A stretch of DNA of 64,000 nt from Sedimentisphaerales bacterium (GTDB lineage Bacteria > Planctomycetota > Phycisphaerae > Sedimentisphaerales > Anaerobacaceae). The notes beneath the pieces were generated by a model. The model was given only the letters and a program-made list of their open reading frames with translations, had not been told where the DNA came from and ran no database searches. The first letter of the stretch is position 1. Every line of letters begins with the position of its first letter. A program made the translations under genes and the position numbers. This document shows positions 51,800 through 61,270 of the stretch, piece after piece. Where the stretch lies: contig JAFGLV010000045.1 in assembly GCA_016927855.1 (NCBI GenBank), positions 1-64,000 on the forward strand, written 5' to 3'.

Positions 51800-53071
51800 A
51801 TGGCGGTTGCTGACAGAATAAGACGGAATCTCAGTCAAGGCAGAACGCTGCTGACGTTCACTTGCCTCCAGGTTGGCGGCCAGGCACTGGGAATGATCGC
51901 GCCTCTGGTGATCGCGAAGTTCTCGTCGGAGGCGGTGTTCGGCCGGTACTCGCTGGCGCGGATGATCGTGTTCTTCTTCACCTCGACCCTGATCGCGTCG
52001 ACGCAATCGCCTTTCGTGGTATATGCCAACCAGGAGCGCGAGAGGACGGGTCGCATCAGCCGGTCGTTTACGGTGCAATGTCTGTTCTTTGTCGTCGGGC
52101 TGGCTCTGTATGTCCTCGCAAACAGTCTGTTCGTGGGGCCCATAACCTCATTTGCCGATATCACCACCAGCGAGCTGCTACTCGTGGCGGCAGCGTTCTT
52201 CGGAATGGCGCTCAAGGCCTTCCTGGTAAACCTGTTCATGGCCTTGGGGCGGAGGGTCAGAAGCTCGCTGGTCGAGCTGGTCTACGGCGTCCTCGTGATG
52301 ACGGCAGTGCTGGCCCTATGCACCGCCGGGCGTTTGACACTGGGCTGGGTGTTCCTGACGTATTTCCTGGCGGGCATCGGCGTGACGGCCCTCTTCGCGC
52401 CAATGGTCAGTTTCAAAGCCGTTCTGCCATTCGAGCTCGACCGCCGGCATTGCAGGGACATGTTCGACTTTGCCAAATGGATCGTCGCGGGCGCCGCGGC
52501 GGTCTACTTCATCAACTGGGGCGACAACCTGATCCTGCGACCCTACGTCTCGATGGCCGCGATCGGCACCTACAACCTGGCGTACCAGATCTTCAAGGGC
52601 GTACTGACCGTGGCGCTGGCTTTGTTCGCCTACTTCCTGCCCTTCATCAGCCAGCACATCGACGATCCTGCAGTAATCCGAAACTACCTGTTCAGCAAGC
52701 GCCCCAAGATCCTCGTGCTGGGCTTGGCAAGCATCGGGCTGCTGTTCCTCGTGGCCCCGGGCCTCATCGGAGCCATCTACCGGGATGCCTACGCAGGCTC
52801 GTTCGCAGTTCTGAGAGTTTTGCTGATCGGCTCGGCCTTCATGCTCTACGCGGTTTTCTACGCGCCGATTCTCAATGCCCTGAAGCTCTACAAGATCGCC
52901 CAGGCCGTCAACATCCTGCAGGTGACGGTCAACATCCTGCTGGACCTGGTCCTCGTGCCGCGTCTGGGCTATCAGGGTGCGGCCGTCGCCACCTCGATTG
53001 CATATTTCTGCCACGCCGCTATATTGGAGGCGTACTTCCACCTGCGGCTCAAGCAGAAGCTGGGATTGTGA
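51800..53071 (+). CDS. Polysaccharide flippase (Wzx/MATE-like)
   Basis: The 423-residue protein has about 12 membrane helices and the layout of oligosaccharide flippases of the MOP superfamily: GGQALGMIAPLVIAKFSSEAVFGRYSLARMI at the N-terminus and YQGAAVATSIAYFC near the end. It should move lipid-linked glycans across the inner membrane. The start is uncertain: ATG 51800 is preferred, and an in-frame GTG is at 51785. It heads a three-gene plus-strand run (flippase, methyltransferase, GT2) with 3-base and overlapping junctions. Confidence 0.88.
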   Translation: MAVADRIRRNLSQGRTLLTFTCLQVGGQALGMIAPLVIAKFSSEAVFGRYSLARMIVFFFTSTLIASTQSPFVVYANQERERTGRISRSFTVQCLFFVVGLALYVLANSLFVGPITSFADITTSELLLVAAAFFGMALKAFLVNLFMALGRRVRSSLVELVYGVLVMTAVLALCTAGRLTLGWVFLTYFLAGIGVTALFAPMVSFKAVLPFELDRRHCRDMFDFAKWIVAGAAAVYFINWGDNLILRPYVSMAAIGTYNLAYQIFKGVLTVALALFAYFLPFISQHIDDPAVIRNYLFSKRPKILVLGLASIGLLFLVAPGLIGAIYRDAYAGSFAVLRVLLIGSAFMLYAVFYAPILNALKLYKIAQAVNILQVTVNILLDLVLVPRLGYQGAAVATSIAYFCHAAILEAYFHLRLKQKLGL

Positions 53072-53074
53072 GCG

Positions 53075-53746
53075 ATGACCGAATCGATCAACGATACCTC
53101 CGAGAGACCGACGCGGTATTACGAGCAGACGCGTCCGGAGATGCTCAAATACGTGCCGGCCGACGTCAAGAGGACCCTGGAATTGGGCTGCGCGTTCGGG
53201 GGTTTCTCCGCAGCGGTGAAGAAGCGGTTCGGCGCCGAGTGCTGGGGGATGGAACTCGATCCGGAGGCGGCCCAGGTCGCAACCGGCAGGCTCGACAAAG
53301 TCATCGTAGGCGACATCGTCGAGCATCTCGGCGAGCTGCCGGACAACTCGTTCGACTGCGTCATCTGCAACGACATCCTCGAGCATCTGGTAGATCCTTA
53401 CACGCTGCTGATGGACTTGCGAGCGAAGCTGACAGCGGACGGCGTGGTGGTGGCGTCGTTGCCCAACATCCGCTACTGCCGGATCCTGTTCGACCTCGTC
53501 GTGCGCGGCAACTGGGACTACAAGGAACACGGAATACTCGACAAGACTCACCTGCGTTTCTTCACCTACAAGAGCCTCAAGAAGGTCTTCCCGAAACTCG
53601 GGTATGAACTGCTGACGATCGCGGGTCTTGAACCCGAGCCCACCTGGCCGGCACGGCTCGTCAAGATTCTCAACCTGTTGTTGTTCAACGTTTTTGTCGA
53701 TACGCGGTTCCATCACTTCGCCTGCGTTGCCAGGCCGGTGCGATGA
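53075..53746 (+). CDS. Class I SAM-dependent methyltransferase
   Basis: The 223-residue protein starts YYEQTRPEMLKYVP and carries the SAM-binding motif LELGCAFGGFS (residues about 36-46), followed by the acidic motif GMELDPEAA and the later FDCVICNDILEHLVDP. This type often modifies sugars or lipids in glycan clusters. The start codon is 3 bases after the flippase stop codon, and the stop codon overlaps the next gene (ATGA). The substrate cannot be read from the sequence. Confidence 0.88.
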   Translation: MTESINDTSERPTRYYEQTRPEMLKYVPADVKRTLELGCAFGGFSAAVKKRFGAECWGMELDPEAAQVATGRLDKVIVGDIVEHLGELPDNSFDCVICNDILEHLVDPYTLLMDLRAKLTADGVVVASLPNIRYCRILFDLVVRGNWDYKEHGILDKTHLRFFTYKSLKKVFPKLGYELLTIAGLEPEPTWPARLVKILNLLLFNVFVDTRFHHFACVARPVR

Positions 53747-53766
53747 GCCAGGCGGGAGAGCACCCG

Positions 53767-54768
53767 ATGATCAGCGTCGTCATCCCCGCCTATAACGCCG
53801 AACGGTTCATTCGACGCACGATCGACAGCGTTCTGGCGCAGACCTACCGCGACTTCGAGCTGATCGTCGTCGACGACGGCTCGACGGACGATACACGCGA
53901 GGTAGTGGAGAGTTACGGATCGAGAGTCTGCTACATCTACCAGAAGAACGCCGGGGACGGTCCCGCGCGCAACACGGGCATCGCGGCCGCCAAGGGCGAA
54001 TGGATCGCCTTTCTGGACCATGACGACGAATGGCTGCCGAACAAGCTGGAGCTCCAAGTCGCGCTGCTCGAAAGGAACCCCGAGCTGCGGTGGTGTGGCG
54101 CGAATTTTGAACGCTCGTGTCTGCACGTCAGGCAGGCGGCAGGCGACACTGAGAAGCTCACGCAAACGATGGCCGGACGCGACTATTTCGACAACTTCTT
54201 CACTGCCGTCGCGACGCAAGGCTGTGCGCTTGTCACCATGACGATGATCGTCCATCGCGAGGTCTTCGAGCAGGTGGGCGTTTTTGACTCGTGCTGGGCG
54301 TTGTGCGCCGACTTCGACATGTGGTGGCGCATCACGTACCGTTTCCCGAAGATCGGCTACCTGCCGCAGCCCTTAGGCATCATGCACCTGGACGCTATGG
54401 GTGTCGCGGCCGCTCGCTATCACTTGGCGGGCAAGAGCGGCGACGACGCCCGCCGGCTCGTCGAAAAGCATTTGAAGCTGGCCGAAGCCAACGGGATGCT
54501 CGCCGAGTTCACCCCCTTGGGCCAGAAGGTCCTGCGTAAGAGCCTCGCCACGAACATCTTCCATGGCCTCAAGGCCGACGCGCGAAACACGGCCCGTCAA
54601 TTCCCCACGCTCCTGCCCTGGCATCTGCGTGGGGTTGCCTTTCTGCTGACGGTCTTCCCCAAGCCAACCTCCGCCGCAATGCGCTGCCTCGTCCACCTGG
54701 CCTACCGACTCGGTCTCAAACGCGATGCCTCCCGTGGTCGGCTTTACGTGAAGAAGGCCGACGGTTAG
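53767..54768 (+). CDS. GT2 family glycosyltransferase
   Basis: The 333-residue protein is a GT-A family 2 transferase: ISVVIPAYNAERFIRRTIDS, VVDDGSTDDT, NTGIAAAKGEWIAFLDHDDEW with the DxD-type acidic motif. No membrane helix is present. GGGAG lies 6 bases before ATG 53767. An earlier ATG (53743) overlaps the preceding stop codon but has only a weak ribosome site. The tail overlaps the convergent methyltransferase gene by 4 bases. Confidence 0.92.
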   Translation: MISVVIPAYNAERFIRRTIDSVLAQTYRDFELIVVDDGSTDDTREVVESYGSRVCYIYQKNAGDGPARNTGIAAAKGEWIAFLDHDDEWLPNKLELQVALLERNPELRWCGANFERSCLHVRQAAGDTEKLTQTMAGRDYFDNFFTAVATQGCALVTMTMIVHREVFEQVGVFDSCWALCADFDMWWRITYRFPKIGYLPQPLGIMHLDAMGVAAARYHLAGKSGDDARRLVEKHLKLAEANGMLAEFTPLGQKVLRKSLATNIFHGLKADARNTARQFPTLLPWHLRGVAFLLTVFPKPTSAAMRCLVHLAYRLGLKRDASRGRLYVKKADG

Positions 54769-55592
54769 AGCCCATGCGGGTCCTGACGTTTCCGGGCGAT
54801 CAGGACGCGCTGGTCGGAGCATCGGTCCTTGTACTGGCTGTAGACAGCCGGGTCGTATAGGCTGCGGCAGAGCAGGTAGTCCTGCTTGAGGACGACCTCC
54901 CAACCGCGTTCGGTCAGGACGCGCTCGATTTTGTCCCATTCGATGTGGTCATCGGGCCAGACGTGGATGTCTCCCTCGCGTTTGTAGCGCGGATTTAGAA
55001 GGCGCCGAACGATATGAACGTAGCCGGGGACATCGAAAAGCAGTCGCAGGTACCGTCTCCAGTTGACCCGCGGCTGGGCCTTTCGGAGGAACTCGACATA
55101 CTCAGCGGGCCGGCTGTAGTAAGCTTCGGTGGCTTCATGGTCGATGTAGACCACGCCGCCCGGTTTGACGACGCGACACATCTCTGCGACGATGTGGAGA
55201 TAGTCCGGCACGTGGTGGAGGACGGAATAGGTCGCCACCAGATCGAAGTGACAGTCCTGGACACCGGATAAGTCCGCTCCGTTGATCTGGAGCGTGCTCG
55301 ACAATCCACTTCGAGAGAAGTCCTTTTCAATCAGCCTCAGGAAGTGCTCCGAGACATCGGCCGAGACCGTTTGCAGGCCCAGATCGATCAGATGTCTTGT
55401 CAGATTACCGGAGCCGCATCCGTAGTCGAGGGCGGTGAGCGGTTGCGAGCCGGTCTGGATCGTCGCAACCGCGCGGCGCAATGAGTCGTGCAGTCGTTGC
55501 TGTTCGACCGGGTTGAATATCTCACCGTGGATGCGTTCGTAGCGGCGCGTCGCGTGCGCATCGTATGAGACAGTCGGCTCTTTCTCAGGCAT
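54765..55592 (-). CDS. Class I SAM-dependent methyltransferase
   Basis: The 275-residue protein has the SAM-binding motif ALDYGCGSGNLTRHLIDLG (near residue 55), SADVSEHFL as motif II, and FDLVATYSVLHHVPDYL with CRVVKPGGVVYIDHE. It is the last gene of the minus-strand glycan operon. The start at 55592 is preceded by GGAG, and it overlaps the end of the upstream GT4 gene by 8 bases. Confidence 0.9.
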   Translation of the reverse strand: MPEKEPTVSYDAHATRRYERIHGEIFNPVEQQRLHDSLRRAVATIQTGSQPLTALDYGCGSGNLTRHLIDLGLQTVSADVSEHFLRLIEKDFSRSGLSSTLQINGADLSGVQDCHFDLVATYSVLHHVPDYLHIVAEMCRVVKPGGVVYIDHEATEAYYSRPAEYVEFLRKAQPRVNWRRYLRLLFDVPGYVHIVRRLLNPRYKREGDIHVWPDDHIEWDKIERVLTERGWEVVLKQDYLLCRSLYDPAVYSQYKDRCSDQRVLIARKRQDPHGL

Positions 55593-56709
55593 GGGTGGCT
55601 CCGTCCTCTTTGCGAGCGCGAAGCACGTTCTCATAGACGCCAACGATCTGCGCGACGGCTGCATTGGCGTCCACCGTGCAAGAATACTCGAAGCCCCGGT
55701 CTGCCAGACTCTTTCTCAGGGCCGGGTCGGCTCGGAGCCTGCGGATGGCGTCGGCGATATGGGTCGGCGCAGGATACTCCAGTATGATTCCAGTCCGGCC
55801 GTCTCGAACCAGCTCAGGCAGTCCTCCGACAGGCGAGACGATAACGGGGACTCTCATGCGCATCAGTTCGAGCGCTGCGATGCCAAAGGCTTCGCGCCGG
55901 CTCGGCACGACCGCCAGGTCGAACGCGCTCATGACCTCGGCTGGCTTCTCCGACAAACCGGCCAGTGTGACGGTCTGCTCCAGCGCCAGCCGTCGAATCT
56001 GCTCCTCCAGGTGCCTTCGCTCGCTCCCTTCGCCGACCAGGAAGAACCGGTACGCATGCGGCTCGTCGCGCAGGCACGCGGCAGCTTCGATGAGCCGGTC
56101 GGCGCCTTTGGCTCGGTCCAGGCGCCCGACGAAGCCAACGACGCAGGCATCGTTGGCGAATCCGAGCTTCCGCCTCACGATGCGGCGGTCGTATCGATTG
56201 GGATCGAACTGCTCCAAATCCACGAAGTTGGGGACAACCACGACAGGTACGTCACTGCCTGCCAGCGCGCGCTGCACGGCGGTCTTCGTGGCTTGTGAGT
56301 TGGCAATGATCGTCCCGGCCCGCGCGCCCAGCAGCCTCAGACACAGGCGATAGACGCAGCCGGTGCCGTGCCGAAAGACCGGGCCGTGTTCGTGGAGGAC
56401 CAAGGCTGACGCGAGGCGCGGCGCCGCCAGCAGACTGCTCATGACCGCCTTCTGCAGATGCGCATGGACCACGTCGATGCGGTGCTCCCGGCAGAGCCGG
56501 GCAATGGCGCCGATCGCGGCGAGACTGTACTTGCGCGACGCGAGCGTCACGACCTCGGCGTCGATCTCGATCGCGCGCGCGTTCGGGCGCAGCGCGCAGA
56601 CGATGCTCTCGATCTCGCCGACCGGCATCCGCTCGACAACATTCTTAACGACCAGAGGCGCCCCACCGTAGCCGAGATGATCGATCACATGGAGGACGCG
56701 GACCGTCAT
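55585..56709 (-). CDS. GT4 family glycosyltransferase
   Basis: The 374-residue protein is a GT-B family 4 transferase: VLHVIDHLGYGGAPLVVKNVVERM at the N-terminus, IVFVGRLDRAKG-type lead-in (VGFVGRLDRAKGADRLIEAA), and the nucleotide-sugar motif VPSRREAFGIAALELMRMRVPVIVSPVGGLPEL near residue 280. It is soluble or membrane-associated and adds a sugar to a growing glycan. It overlaps the preceding GT4 gene by 4 bases. Confidence 0.93.
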   Translation of the reverse strand: MTVRVLHVIDHLGYGGAPLVVKNVVERMPVGEIESIVCALRPNARAIEIDAEVVTLASRKYSLAAIGAIARLCREHRIDVVHAHLQKAVMSSLLAAPRLASALVLHEHGPVFRHGTGCVYRLCLRLLGARAGTIIANSQATKTAVQRALAGSDVPVVVVPNFVDLEQFDPNRYDRRIVRRKLGFANDACVVGFVGRLDRAKGADRLIEAAACLRDEPHAYRFFLVGEGSERRHLEEQIRRLALEQTVTLAGLSEKPAEVMSAFDLAVVPSRREAFGIAALELMRMRVPVIVSPVGGLPELVRDGRTGIILEYPAPTHIADAIRRLRADPALRKSLADRGFEYSCTVDANAAVAQIVGVYENVLRARKEDGATHA

Positions 56710-57857
56710 TTGACCTCCGCATAGAGTTGGAGATACGCCTGCGCCACCCGGTCCCAGCCGAAGCGCTCGGCGTGCCGCCGGGCCGCGACAGCCATCTTGC
56801 GGCGCAACGGGAGATCCTCCCGAAGCGCCTTGACGGCTTCCGCCAGCTTGGCCGGCTGCGGATCATCCACGACGACACCATTGTCCACGATAAGCTCCTG
56901 AACACCTTCGCATCGGGTCGTGATGATAGGCAGGCCCGAGGCCATCGCCTCCAGCATGGCGTTGCTCATGCCCTCCTGGGCGCTGGCGCTGACGAAGACA
57001 TCGTGCTCCCGATACAGGCCAGGCATCTGGTCGCTCTCGCGCCGGCCCATGATCGTCACCACGTCGCGTAGGTTCTTCTCGCCCAGACTCTGGCGCAGCT
57101 CCGCCTCGAGCGCCCCGCCGCCGACGATGGTCAGCGTCGCGTTCACCTCTTCGGCGTGCAGCATCTCCATCATTTCGATCAGCAAGGGCAGCCGCTTCGT
57201 CAGGGATAGCCGGCCGACCGTGAGCAATCGCAGCGGCTTGGTGTTCGCGTACGGCTCATCACCCGGCGGTTCCGCCCGGCCGGGAGAGAAACGCGCCAGA
57301 TCCACGCCGTTAGGGATGACGTCGATCTCGACCGACGGCAAGAACCGCAGCGCCCTGGCCTTGAGTCCCTCGCTGCACGCGACGAGGCGTGCCGCGTGCT
57401 TCCAGATCGGCTTGAACACGAGCGGACCCAAGAATCTGTACTCCAGCGCCAGTCTCGTATTGCAGCCGGGCACGTCGGAGCCGCGCAGCGAGACGATGTA
57501 AGGCAGCCGTCCGGCGGTGCGATAGCAAAGCCAGCCGGTCGGAAAGCCGAAGAAGGCGTGAACCAGATCGTAGCTGCCCTCGTGCAACAGGCGACGGTAA
57601 GGAGGCTTGGCCTTGAGCAGCCAGTCGATGACCTCCGCTCGGTGCCAATAGTGCATATCCTTCTTGGGAATGCCCACCTTGTGCAAAGTGATACCGTCAG
57701 CGAATTGCTCCACCGAGAGCCCCGTGCCGGTGCCTGAGGTCAGCACGTCCACCGTCAGGTCCTTGCGGCCGGCGTATTGCGCCAGCAGAGACCGGTGGGC
57801 CTGTCCCCCGCCTCCGCCGATCGGCGGGAACTCGTAGTTGAGCATCAGGATCTTCAT
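56706..57857 (-). CDS. GT4 family glycosyltransferase
   Basis: The 383-residue protein starts KILMLNYEFPPIGGGGGQAHRSLLAQ and has the GT4 catalytic region LTVGRLSLTKRLPLLIEMME and VFVSASAQEGMSNAMLEAMASGLPIITTRCEGVQELI. The starting glycine run is typical of GT4 enzymes that bind the acceptor at a glycine loop. Start and stop codons overlap both neighbours by 4 bases, so the glycan operon is translationally coupled. Confidence 0.93.
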   Translation of the reverse strand: MKILMLNYEFPPIGGGGGQAHRSLLAQYAGRKDLTVDVLTSGTGTGLSVEQFADGITLHKVGIPKKDMHYWHRAEVIDWLLKAKPPYRRLLHEGSYDLVHAFFGFPTGWLCYRTAGRLPYIVSLRGSDVPGCNTRLALEYRFLGPLVFKPIWKHAARLVACSEGLKARALRFLPSVEIDVIPNGVDLARFSPGRAEPPGDEPYANTKPLRLLTVGRLSLTKRLPLLIEMMEMLHAEEVNATLTIVGGGALEAELRQSLGEKNLRDVVTIMGRRESDQMPGLYREHDVFVSASAQEGMSNAMLEAMASGLPIITTRCEGVQELIVDNGVVVDDPQPAKLAEAVKALREDLPLRRKMAVAARRHAERFGWDRVAQAYLQLYAEVK

Positions 57858-58567
57858 GGCTTCTTCCGGGCGATCACGTAGAGATTGGTCTGGAGAGCCA
57901 GCGGCAGTTTCGTGAAATCCACACGCTTGATCACAGCCCCGAGCAGACCGAATCTCTGAAGCTTGGTCTTGGTATACTCGTTGACAGGGTTCATCTTGAC
58001 GAAGCGCGTCTGGAAACCGTGCCGCGCCAGGCGACGCCTGATCTGTTCCGGCGCGTGCAGAGACGGGTGATAGCGCCGCCAGGCGAGCGACCTATGCGAC
58101 AACGTCTCGAAGACGGCGTTGCTGCACTTGTTCGGCGTCTGGAACAGATAGTAGCCCTGTGGCTTCAGCAGGCGCCGGACCTCGGCAACGTGCCGGTCAA
58201 TGGAGGCGATGTGCTCGAACAGGTCGAAGCTGAGGACCACGTCGAATGCCTCGTCGTCAAACGCCAGCTTCTCGGCCGGCTGCACCTCCAGGCGGATGTC
58301 ACCGTACTTGGCCCGGCCATATTCAATGGCGACCTGCGAGATGTCGGTGCCGGTGACATCGTAGCCTTGTCGGCTCAGCTCGAAAACCACTGTGCCGATG
58401 CCGCAGCCGATTTCCAGGATCTTGTCGCCGGCCTTGAGCAGTCGCGTTTGCGCGAGAAAGTCGAGGTTCGTCTGGAGGTTGCCTCGCTGCTCCTTGCCCT
58501 GGTCGAGCCCGCCGCGCCAGCCTCGATCATAGAGGTCCTGCTGCTGCCTGAGTTGCTCATCCATCAT
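57854..58567 (-). CDS. Class I SAM-dependent methyltransferase
   Basis: The 237-residue protein carries ILEIGCGIGTVVFELSRQGY (SAM site, about residues 48-67), GTDISQVAIEY, and FDVVLSFDLFEHIASID. The start is set at 58567 (two adjacent ATGs, MMDEQ). A longer in-frame start at 58810 would translate the dispersed repeat at 58671-58772 and is rejected. The ribosome site is weak. It overlaps the downstream GT4 gene by 4 bases. Confidence 0.85.
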   Translation of the reverse strand: MMDEQLRQQQDLYDRGWRGGLDQGKEQRGNLQTNLDFLAQTRLLKAGDKILEIGCGIGTVVFELSRQGYDVTGTDISQVAIEYGRAKYGDIRLEVQPAEKLAFDDEAFDVVLSFDLFEHIASIDRHVAEVRRLLKPQGYYLFQTPNKCSNAVFETLSHRSLAWRRYHPSLHAPEQIRRRLARHGFQTRFVKMNPVNEYTKTKLQRFGLLGAVIKRVDFTKLPLALQTNLYVIARKKP

Positions 58568-58873
58568 GGCGCCCGGTGGGGAGCCAGGCCCCCCGAAATA
58601 TTGGAATCGTGGAATGATAGAATGGAGCCTGTGAATAGCAGGGATCAGGACGAGTTCTTGCGACGTATCCGTCATGTCGAGCGCAGTCGAGACATCTGGC
58701 GGCAGCCTGCGCGTACCTGTCATTCTCAGCCAGATTTCTCCACTTCGGCCTTCGGCCTCCGGTCGAAATGGCAAAGGCGGTCTTGCTCTGTGATCTCGAT
58801 GAGATTGCACGAAGATCGATCACGATCCCTGCACCACCCAATATTTCATCATTCCATCGTCTCTATCACGCGC
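58568..58873. other. Intergenic region holding a dispersed repeat
   Basis: A 306-base gap interrupts the otherwise tightly packed minus-strand glycan operon. It is filled mainly by the repeat at 58671-58772 and short A/T-rich GGAATNATNGAAT inverted bits. This suggests that the operon was split by insertion of the element. Confidence 0.55.
58671..58772. repeat. TGTCATTTCGA-type dispersed inverted repeat (copy 2)
   Basis: Read on the minus strand it runs from TGCCATTTCGACCGGAGG to CTCGACATGAC, with an inner GGAGAAATCTGG paired to CCAGATGTCTCGACTGCG. It is the inverted counterpart of the copy at 30538-30662 with small differences. It lies between two genes of one operon. Confidence 0.75.
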
Positions 58874-61270
58874 CTATTTCCGAACGAACACGATATGCTG
58901 GCCACCGATCTGGTTGACCAATTCGATGACGATCCGATAGTTCTGTCTCACGTAGTCGCGGAAGGGCTTCATCGCCTCGAACCGTGCGGCTTCGTCCGGC
59001 CCGAATCTGTCGCGCAGCAGCTTGGACCAGGCCGCTTCATACTCGCGGACGCTTTGCGGGTCCGGCGGCAAGAACCGCTGCTGCAGGCGGGGCCACAACT
59101 CCAACTGAGGTCGGTCCCAGGGGAAATGGACCTTGAGCGTATCGACGATGAACTTGGGCGGGTCCTTCTCGAACGCGTCCAGGAGCTGCCGCACGCGACC
59201 GGCCAGTTCCTCCGGCGGCAAGGTGTGCATGTTCCCCTCGAAGGCCTTGGGCGCCGGGCTCATCCGCTGGGCCTCGACGTAGATGCCCGGGACCCAGCCC
59301 CAGACGTAGATCGTATCGTCCGGCTCGGAATGCTCCCGGATATACTCGCCCACCTGCTGCCAGGCATAGGCTGGGTCACTCGAGACCTCGCGCCACCGCT
59401 GGAGATAGCCGCGATCCGGCGCCGGCTGACCGGTACGCCGATCGCGATAGACCACGTTGCTGTGAGGACTGCGCGCGATACCGAAGAAGATGTGCCAGGA
59501 CAAGCCCAGCATCAGCACCAACCCGAGGAGTCCCACGATGATCCAGCGGGTCTTGTCCCGGTCCGCGTGCCAGCGCCTCGCGTACAGGTAGAGCGGATAG
59601 CCTCCGAGCATCGCCGCCGAGGCATTCAAAGGCAGATAGTACTGCTCGTAAGACCGAGGGCTGATCCAGACAAACGCCATGTCCACCAGCCACCAGACGG
59701 CAAAGAGGCGTACCACCCAGCCGGGGTCGTCGGAGGCGCTGTCCTTGCCTTTGGCGCCTCGGTGGCGCAGCAACACCACAAGTCGCGCGACCAGCGCGCC
59801 AACCGCCAGGAGAATCGGCAGGATAAGCAACCGGTAGTAGCGCAGTACGCGCAGGAGAGCGTCTCTTCTCGCGGCCGGGCCCAGCGCCTCCCAACTGTCG
59901 CGGATGTAGCCAGGCAGTAACTTAAGCAGCAGACTGCTCTGCGGTTTCTCGTCAGTCGCGGCATCGGTCTGCACCTCAGGCGCCTGAGGTTGGGCTTGCT
60001 GAGTCTGAGCGGGCGCCGATGACGAGATTAGCGGGCCGTAGAGAAACGAGTACGGCCACGATATGACAGGCGTCCCCATGCTCGCGTACCAGACGTACAA
60101 CGGCGCCAGCATCGACGCGGCGCCGGCCACCATCAGCACGATGCTCTTGCCCGTTTGTTTCCAGCTCACCCGGTGCAGCACCGGCTGCGCCAGCACGAAG
60201 AGTCCCACCGCCGCGATGGCAGACAAGCCCGTCTGCTTGAAGAGCGGTCCCCAGATCAGGAACATGCCGGTCAGGACCGCCCACCACCATTTGCCGGTGA
60301 GCTGGTAGTAAACGAAGCTGCAGATGCCCGATATCATCAGCGCGATCATGAATTGCTCTTTCACGTTGCCGTACTTGGCGATCAGCGGCGCTGAGAGGTA
60401 GACGGATGCCACAATGACGCCGACTCCGGCTGCCAATGTGCCGAAGAGCCGGCGCAGGGTGACGAACATGAAGACGAACGCGCCCAGTTGGAAGACCATC
60501 TGGAGCACCTTGGGTCCGATGTCTCGGAAGCCAAACAGCTTCACCGCCAGCATATTGACCAGCAGCGTGCCGGCCGAGGCGCTCGGGATCTCCTCGTAGC
60601 CGATTCTTGCACCCGAGAGAACGTGCTTGGCGGAGTAGAGGTAGCTGCCGCCATCATAGGGCTCAGGCGTGCCGAACTCGAAATACTTGCCCAGCGCGAA
60701 GGGAGCGCCTGCAACAAGCAGAGTGGAAATGGCCGCGATCGCAAGAACGATGTGAGCGCGTTCGACCTGGCAAAAGGCCTCCACACGCGCAGTGTGAAGA
60801 TAGACCATCCAGACCACGTATAGGCCGCCGAAGCCAATGAACAGCAATCCCTCAGCGAGGGTACCATTCATCGTGAGGGCGATCCCCAATGTAAATAGCG
60901 ATATGGATGCAAGTGCAGAGAGTATCTGGAAGCCAACCCATGCCCACGCTCTACCAGAGCGTAAGCCCAGGCTCATCACGGCCCATGGTATCCAGGCCAA
61001 TAGAGTAAGGACAAGATAGGGGATGCCCTCTTTCAACCGGAGCAATGCCGAGAAGGGTGGCAACAGCAAATGGAGCCAAGTCACGATAGTGATTGGGAAT
61101 GGGCGCAAACTCGCATCACAATCAGCACAACGACGAGTGCCCGGAGGATTGAGGGAATCACACTTGGAGCACGTCAGGTCTCTGAACGCCGCGTTTGGTG
61201 TCGCCTTCCTCGCACCCCGCTTTGAGCTGGAAGATCGGGATTTGTGTTTTCCCGGATAGGATCGAGTCAT
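58874..61270 (-). CDS. GT39-like membrane glycosyltransferase with N-terminal zinc ribbon
   Basis: The 798-residue protein has a basic N-terminus and a zinc ribbon (CSKCDSLNPPGTRRCADC, residues 34-51). About 10-12 membrane helices follow. The long central loop with DGGSYLYSAKHVLSGARIGYEEIP (near residue 210) has the acidic motif and layout of ArnT/PMT-type GT39 enzymes that use polyprenyl-phosphate sugars. A Pro/Gln linker (about 425-450) and a long periplasmic C-terminus, from about 620, follow. It probably transfers a sugar to a lipid or protein in the outer leaflet. A zinc ribbon is not part of the usual family. It overlaps the upstream GT2 gene by 4 bases. Confidence 0.8.
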   Translation of the reverse strand: MTRSYPGKHKSRSSSSKRGARKATPNAAFRDLTCSKCDSLNPPGTRRCADCDASLRPFPITIVTWLHLLLPPFSALLRLKEGIPYLVLTLLAWIPWAVMSLGLRSGRAWAWVGFQILSALASISLFTLGIALTMNGTLAEGLLFIGFGGLYVVWMVYLHTARVEAFCQVERAHIVLAIAAISTLLVAGAPFALGKYFEFGTPEPYDGGSYLYSAKHVLSGARIGYEEIPSASAGTLLVNMLAVKLFGFRDIGPKVLQMVFQLGAFVFMFVTLRRLFGTLAAGVGVIVASVYLSAPLIAKYGNVKEQFMIALMISGICSFVYYQLTGKWWWAVLTGMFLIWGPLFKQTGLSAIAAVGLFVLAQPVLHRVSWKQTGKSIVLMVAGAASMLAPLYVWYASMGTPVISWPYSFLYGPLISSSAPAQTQQAQPQAPEVQTDAATDEKPQSSLLLKLLPGYIRDSWEALGPAARRDALLRVLRYYRLLILPILLAVGALVARLVVLLRHRGAKGKDSASDDPGWVVRLFAVWWLVDMAFVWISPRSYEQYYLPLNASAAMLGGYPLYLYARRWHADRDKTRWIIVGLLGLVLMLGLSWHIFFGIARSPHSNVVYRDRRTGQPAPDRGYLQRWREVSSDPAYAWQQVGEYIREHSEPDDTIYVWGWVPGIYVEAQRMSPAPKAFEGNMHTLPPEELAGRVRQLLDAFEKDPPKFIVDTLKVHFPWDRPQLELWPRLQQRFLPPDPQSVREYEAAWSKLLRDRFGPDEAARFEAMKPFRDYVRQNYRIVIELVNQIGGQHIVFVRK

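Noticed and set aside
51862-53607. 581-codon plus-strand open frame overlapping flippase and methyltransferase
   Set aside because: It is an alternate frame of two recognised genes with low-complexity Arg/Gly-rich translation.
58568-58810. N-terminal extension of the methyltransferase at 57854
   Set aside because: The extra 81 residues translate a non-coding dispersed repeat and lack a ribosome site.
58019-59920. 633-codon plus-strand open frame opposite the methyltransferase and GT39-like genes
   Set aside because: It spans the dispersed repeat and two well-supported genes on the other strand, and its protein has no family features.
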